A stretch of 62,000 nucleotides of DNA from Lingula anatina (Eukaryota; Brachiopoda; Lingulata; Lingulida; Lingulidae): assembly GCF_001039355.2 (NCBI RefSeq), contig NW_019775499.1, positions 113,481 to 175,480 of the forward strand. The letters run 5' to 3'. The position numbers and the translations under genes were made by a program. The notes beneath the pieces were generated by a model. The model was given only the letters and a program-made list of their open reading frames with translations. It had not been told where the DNA came from and searched no databases. This document shows, one piece after another, positions 60,401 to 62,000 of the stretch; position 1 is the first letter of the stretch, and every line of letters starts with the position of its first letter.

Positions 60401-61402
60401 TGCTCCATAGGCGAACAACGAATTCAGCTAAGTTGTTTTCCATCGAATTCTTCATGATCTGGAAATAACGTGAACAAAAATTCCGTGAACAAGAAACACA
60501 CAGGTAAAAGTATGCAAATTGCAATTTAAAACTGTATGTACTCTCTGTACTCTCTCTCTTTCTCTCTGTGTGGGATATTAAGATTAGAATGTATGAAGTC
60601 AATTATAAAGTCAGATTTAGATGTCAGGACGCACGAGGAAGGACAGGTGACCCTGCAACATTACATGTTTGATCGGTTTGTTGGTTTGCAAATTCGAACA
60701 TTTACTTTGTTGAAGTAGAAACCTGAGAAAAATAAAAACTTACGGAGTAGGACCCAGTGATATTCTGTGTGTAGAAATAAAATCTCAAATCAATGACGCC
60801 GTAAGTGCCATAATAGCTTAGTCCTCTTGGTTGACCATCGTTCCAAGTGAAAACATTTCTTGCGATTGAAACATTTGGCCGAGAATTGCTCGGTATTTCA
60901 ATATACAGGACAGAACCTGAATTGTTTTTGAAACTACTATCATGTACGATCAAAGTCCCCAAATCGCTGGTATCTGTAAGGTAAACAGCACCCTGTTTGT
61001 TACGCACGAAATCCACATTTTGAATTTCCGTGTTCAGAACCCGTCGTTCATAGACACCTTGTTCGCCGTTATCGTGTATGCTACTGTTGGACAAAGCGAT
61101 GTCTGTGCGGTAAATGTATGAACCACGCTTGGCATTGTTGGAAATCGTACAGTTTCTAATGGAAATGCCATGGTTTTGCCTCGAGTCGCTAACGCCAGTG
61201 AAAGACACGCCATCTGCTCCACTGTTAGCGATGATACAATCGGAAACGGCAGTCTCTTCTGGTATGTAACCTGAGAATGTGAGGCCGTTCTGTGAGCTGT
61301 AGGTGATTTCAATGCCTTTGAAGACAGGAGGTGAGCCCCGGACCGACACGCCTCTGGTTGTGTTAGACACGACTGTATGGACCAGGGAGGATCTGTTGGT
61401 CG
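27643..61402 (-). CDS. Giant multidomain extracellular protein (beta-helix, EGF, TIG, bacterial-like module, cadherin repeats); 5' end off right edge
   Basis: About 41 non-redundant exons and about 3,600 residues, minus strand, open at the 5' side because the exon ending at 61402 enters in phase 1. Domain order, N to C: parallel beta-helix (PbH1) repeats; three EGF-like repeats; laminin-type EGF; IPT/TIG; EGF; PIG-like Ig fold; CARDB-like beta-sandwich segments; a long module resembling giant bacterial surface proteins; nine cadherin repeats; Thr-rich mucin stretch; 62-residue tail. No hydrophobic membrane segment is visible, so secretion or a missed 3' exon are both open. Phases agree at every junction I checked. 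The interval 31265-50186 contains assembly-duplicated copies, so the correct path uses each module once. I know no named orthologue. Blocks are described separately below. Confidence 0.8.
28125..28310. repeat. Coding triplet-type minisatellite (GTC/GTT-rich, encodes Thr tract)
   Basis: On the plus strand the sequence is made of gtcgttgtcgaagtctccg-like units. On the minus strand these are ACN codons for Thr with periodic GAA or TCA. Codon usage within the Thr tract is mixed (ACA, ACG, ACT). Confidence 0.85.
28677..31145 (-). CDS. Giant gene, block 6: last cadherin repeats (5 exons)
   Basis: Exons: 31016-31145, 30299-30522, 29905-30070, 29264-29667 and 28677-28800, continuing in phase from the exon ending at 31392. 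Motifs: VLENSAPGVVVETVVATDQD, GDVNEFTPEF, VQDNDTDQTIHF, LDREMTGLYRMAVVAKDDG, VLDVNDNAPVF, VDADIDANG and VSEDTLPGSTI. These complete repeats six to nine. The last repeats lose some calcium-binding residues (LIGAETPRTNYSIE in place of DVNDN), as is common near the end of cadherin arrays. The join 29264 to 28800 reads YSIEVSEDTLPG across the splice. Confidence 0.85.
31265..34317. repeat. Near-identical direct repeat at contig junction n32791 (1526 bp x 2), probable assembly overlap
   Basis: 31265-32790 and 32792-34317 are co-linear, equal in length and differ at one base that I could find. The repeat starts and ends exactly at the n and includes exons and introns. This is what an unmerged contig-end overlap looks like. 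Confidence 0.9.
31392..32790 (-). CDS. Giant gene, cadherin exons, second copy at the left contig edge
   Basis: Holds the exon 31392-31618 and the 3' part 31857-32790 of the large cadherin exon, cut by the n at 32791. Over 1526 bases I noticed only one base that differs from 32792-34317 (a at 32475 versus g at 34002). It is therefore the same genomic sequence represented twice. The gene continues from here into the exons below 31146. Confidence 0.85.
32919..34983 (-). CDS. Giant gene, block 5: cadherin repeats (complete 1600-bp exon plus next exon)
   Basis: Exons 33384-34983 and 32919-33145. The large exon encodes about four and a half cadherin repeats. Calcium-binding motifs are clear: DVNDEYPVF, ATDRDSG, NRNAPVF, DVNDNAAAF, DADSGENG, LDRETKDSYVF and DVNDNPPVI. 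Its first 90 residues are a lead-in that joins the module of block 4. The second exon continues repeat five and ends near SNTFAPFFNKTKYETM. Calcium-dependent adhesion is the family role. The donor at 33378-33383 is GTTTAT. Sequence from 34317 down to 32792 duplicates 32790 down to 31265. Confidence 0.85.
35230..42014 (-). CDS. Giant gene, block 4, copy A: the same bacterial-like module (15 exons, all open)
   Basis: Exons: 41867-42014, 41373-41619, 40784-40929, 40369-40553, 39979-40053, 39656-39751, 39110-39263, 38555-38728, 38072-38354, 37692-37757, 37304-37487, 36851-36985, 36305-36595, 35857-36162 and 35230-35453. Exon lengths equal copy B except a 3-base difference in the Gly/Pro-rich exon and the extra base in 39979-40053 that keeps this copy in frame. 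The encoded protein is the same as copy B apart from scattered substitutions (ILTPKQEGNS for TLTPKQEGSS; THVQFNG for THIQFNG). For the exon ending at 38072 I use the GTTAGT donor because only that phase fits the next exon. The module ends in phase 0 directly before the cadherin exon at 34983. Confidence 0.82.
42113..43093 (-). CDS. Giant gene, cadherin exon, copy B fragment (cut at contig edge)
   Basis: This is the 5' part of the large cadherin exon that is complete at 33384-34983. It opens LTVKSDSSGWIYAR, carries two full cadherin repeats (LDREMEDIISF, DVIDVNDEYPVF, ATDRDSGSNG) and stops at the n at 42112 in the middle of the third repeat. It differs from copy A by a few residues (for example RFLATDGG for RILATDGG, PPRRSP for PPKRSP), as alleles would. 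Confidence 0.8.
43337..50091 (-). CDS. Giant gene, block 4, copy B: long bacterial-like module (15 exons; one frameshifted)
   Basis: Exons: 49944-50091, 49450-49696, 48859-49004, 48417-48598, 48022-48095, 47699-47794, 47294-47447, 46751-46924, 46268-46550, 45859-45924, 45481-45664, 44988-45122, 44411-44701, 43953-44258 and 43337-43560. Landmarks in order: a CARDB-like unit (FTVTNHGLIRADDF), a Gly/Pro-rich cysteine segment (GGPGGGPIGGCC), a Cys-Gly segment (SCGYTIGTKARPGALG), a helical segment (YNKALERMNRITNDT), KVRIQIVQELVLTRDAFEA, GQPKLSGLTDVSGNG, YFLEKYVLGDDPF, SLGVLVSNTGYGSAN, ITSAQPEIIDNEKGLL and DGIPDFLVVPD. The exon at 48022-48095 is one base short relative to copy A and frameshifts. 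A gap (n at 45444, after a poly-A run) lies in the intron beside 45481. This copy belongs to the contig shared with block 1-3 exons. Confidence 0.8.
45421..45444. other. Poly-A run and gap (n45444) inside copy B
   Basis: A run of A ends at n45444. The flanks repeat each other imperfectly (gatattattcttac before, aaaacattattcttat after), so this is a third short contig join; copy A (37270-37300) shows the uninterrupted sequence. Confidence 0.8.
48655..48702. repeat. (CA)n microsatellite, length differs between copies
   Basis: An interrupted CA run here; the allelic position in copy A (about 40600-40625) has a shorter run. Both are in the intron next to the Gly/Pro-rich exon. Confidence 0.85.
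50292..53590 (-). CDS. Giant gene, block 3: beta-sandwich (CARDB/NEW3-like) segments (6 exons)
   Basis: Exons: 53473-53590, 52999-53175, 52324-52453, 51603-51769, 50729-50982 and 50292-50449. Repeated short signatures of CARDB-like folds appear: MKVTNHGGDRLHNVTVQ, then VNVTNSGLATAHNIYVDLG with the extended DQGESATLVL. In such bacterial and archaeal adhesion domains the pattern is V-x-N-x-G-x-A-x-N. No catalytic residues are evident. It leads directly into the long module of block 4. Family assignment is by pattern only. Confidence 0.65.
51391..51430. repeat. (ATT)n microsatellite
   Basis: About thirteen ATT units in the intron between exons 51603-51769 and 50729-50982 of the giant gene. The rest of that intron (50983-51602) shows nothing recognisable. 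Confidence 0.9.
52779..52850. repeat. Imperfect hairpin with about 20-bp arms
   Basis: The arm ccgggcttgccatcgctcgg pairs with ccaagcagtggcaagcccg across a loop of about 32 bases. Outer flanks gccccctttact and aaggggtttat may extend it to 52735-52866. It lies in an intron of the giant gene and looks like a small fold-back element. Confidence 0.55.
53940..56108 (-). CDS. Giant gene, block 2: laminin-type EGF, IPT/TIG, EGF and PIG-like Ig fold (5 exons)
   Basis: Exons: 55990-56108, 55566-55758, 55039-55171, 54565-54780 and 53940-54250. The first two give laminin-type EGF cysteine patterns (CSECSGNHWGPECRPC and CNRCSPKFYGPAC). An IPT/TIG domain follows (VLSVAPDGGPDIGGTVVRV, then VTGHNFPNS), ending in VTCKAPK with the usual cysteine. 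Next is an EGF (CSFGECLCSKPWSGDNC) and then a putative-Ig domain (GMALDSGSQIIRWD, YTVGVSAQND). The donor at 55984-55989 is GTTTGT, unusual but phase-consistent. Confidence 0.82.
56409..61402 (-). CDS. Giant gene, block 1: right-handed beta-helix repeats and EGF repeats (6 exons)
   Basis: Exons: 60744-61402, 60142-60458, 59724-59933, 59251-59330, 58906-59016 and 56409-57801. Two arrays of PbH1 repeats are visible by recurrent patterns such as ISIRNCTISNNAKRG, VHDSSFKNNSG, VSNNRFENHD and IEGNFLKDN. Each array ends in a characteristic cap: ENCWDVSEAVDVYKR in the first and HNWWGSSDHNQVKSRI in the second. This resembles the beta-helix units of bark beetle/Anakonda-type junction proteins and bacterial NosD-like folds. 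The last exon then encodes three EGF-like repeats of teneurin-like form (NCSGNGVCIRPDTCEC, ECQGRGTCVGPNTCQC, NCSNHGLCIEPNR). N-glycosylation sequons are abundant, as expected for an extracellular protein. Confidence 0.85.
57802..58905. other. 1.1-kb intron of the giant gene with retroelement-like remnant
   Basis: Contains a GT run at 58787-58802 and, at 58722-58765 on the minus strand, a motif with TCTTGCGATAAGGTCGAAAC that I know as frequent in animal retroelement tails (Penelope-like). A 102-codon minus-strand ORF at 58291-58599 is unrecognised and not in phase with the flanking exons. Confidence 0.45.
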
Positions 61403-62000
61403 CTAAAAATGTAAATCAAATCAATAAATAAATAAAGCAAAGCAAAACGGTTTATACTTCTTGCTAAAGTGGTGGGGTGTTCTAACATATTATCTATAAT
61501 ATGAAAACAGGGCTAATAAAAATTACTGAGGGATGTCTGTTAAAGCACATGGAAGGTCTCTAGGGGTACTTTATAAAAATCCCCAATATCAAAATCCTCT
61601 AGGGACGCAACTGCAATACGTTACACCCCCTTCCTTCACATCATATGACCCTAAATAAGACCAAACTTGAAAATAATTCATGCAAACCGCTTTCCTTGGC
61701 TCATATTAAGAGGCATAATCACCCTTAAAATTCGCTGCACAGAATTCGATTTGCAAAAGCATAGTGACAGCAAAACCAATGTGAATGTGATAACCGATCA
61801 TCCTGCTCATGCAGATATGTTGCAAAAGGAGTGAAACTCTAATTATCTATTGGTTTTTGTTTAAAAACTATTTCACTTCCGTAGCTTGGAAACTGTTACG
61901 AAGTCATTACTTAAGCCATATAAAATAGTTCTGTGACAGTGAAATTGATAAAAAAATGCCATTTTCATCCGGAGCTCCAGTGTACTATAGCTAAAATCGA
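61403..62000. other. Intron at the right edge
   Basis: Sequence upstream (minus sense) of the acceptor at 61403. No exon is evident up to the window end; the 5' exons of the giant gene lie further right. Confidence 0.5.

Noticed and set aside
1-62000. tRNA, rRNA, CRISPR, operon or phage features
   Set aside because: None seen on either strand; the window is ordinary animal gene-bearing DNA.

Overview
Metazoan nuclear DNA: AT-rich introns, GT-AG splicing, microsatellites, MITE-like elements and protein families typical of animals. The gene set (NSD, SMYD4, a Cdc20-family protein, glycine/glutamate-type chloride channels, an extracellular giant with EGF and cadherin repeats) and the high heterozygosity suggest a marine invertebrate, perhaps a lophotrochozoan or invertebrate deuterostome. 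I cannot fix the phylum. I built exon models by hand from splice signals, reading phase and family signatures.

Layout, left to right. (1) 66-3960, minus strand: 5' part of an NSD-type histone methyltransferase gene (first PWWP domain and HMG box; the catalytic end lies off the left edge). (2) 4500-6936, plus: SMYD4-like TPR-MYND-SET protein with its whole CDS in one exon, head to head with NSD. (3) 8176-12258, minus: complete 8-exon, 481-residue Cdc20/Fizzy-family WD40 protein with a C-box-like motif and a C-terminal Ile-Arg tail. (4) 13887-18260 and 18835-24989, plus: two tandem pentameric ligand-gated channel subunits, each nine exons with identical intron phases (436 and 420 residues). (5) 27643-61402 and beyond the right edge, minus: one giant extracellular gene.

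The giant gene reads, N- to C-terminal: right-handed beta-helix repeats, EGF and laminin-type EGF repeats, an IPT/TIG domain, another EGF, putative-Ig (PIG-like) and CARDB-like beta-sandwich segments, a long Cys-containing module that I recall from giant bacterial surface proteins, about nine cadherin repeats, a Thr-rich mucin stretch and a short tail. Counting each exon once gives about 41 exons and about 3,600 residues, all phase-consistent. No membrane segment is visible.

The central part of this gene appears twice or three times. Repeat borders coincide with single n characters (32791 and 42112; a third n at 45444). I interpret 31265-32790 versus 32792-34317, and 34003-42109 versus 42113-50186, as unmerged overlapping contigs or haplotypes, not real tandem duplication. 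Gene models made on this sequence will contain false extra exons. Comparing the copies gives a free view of allelic variation, including a one-base frameshift in one exon.

I saw no tRNA, rRNA, CRISPR or bacterial-type operon.
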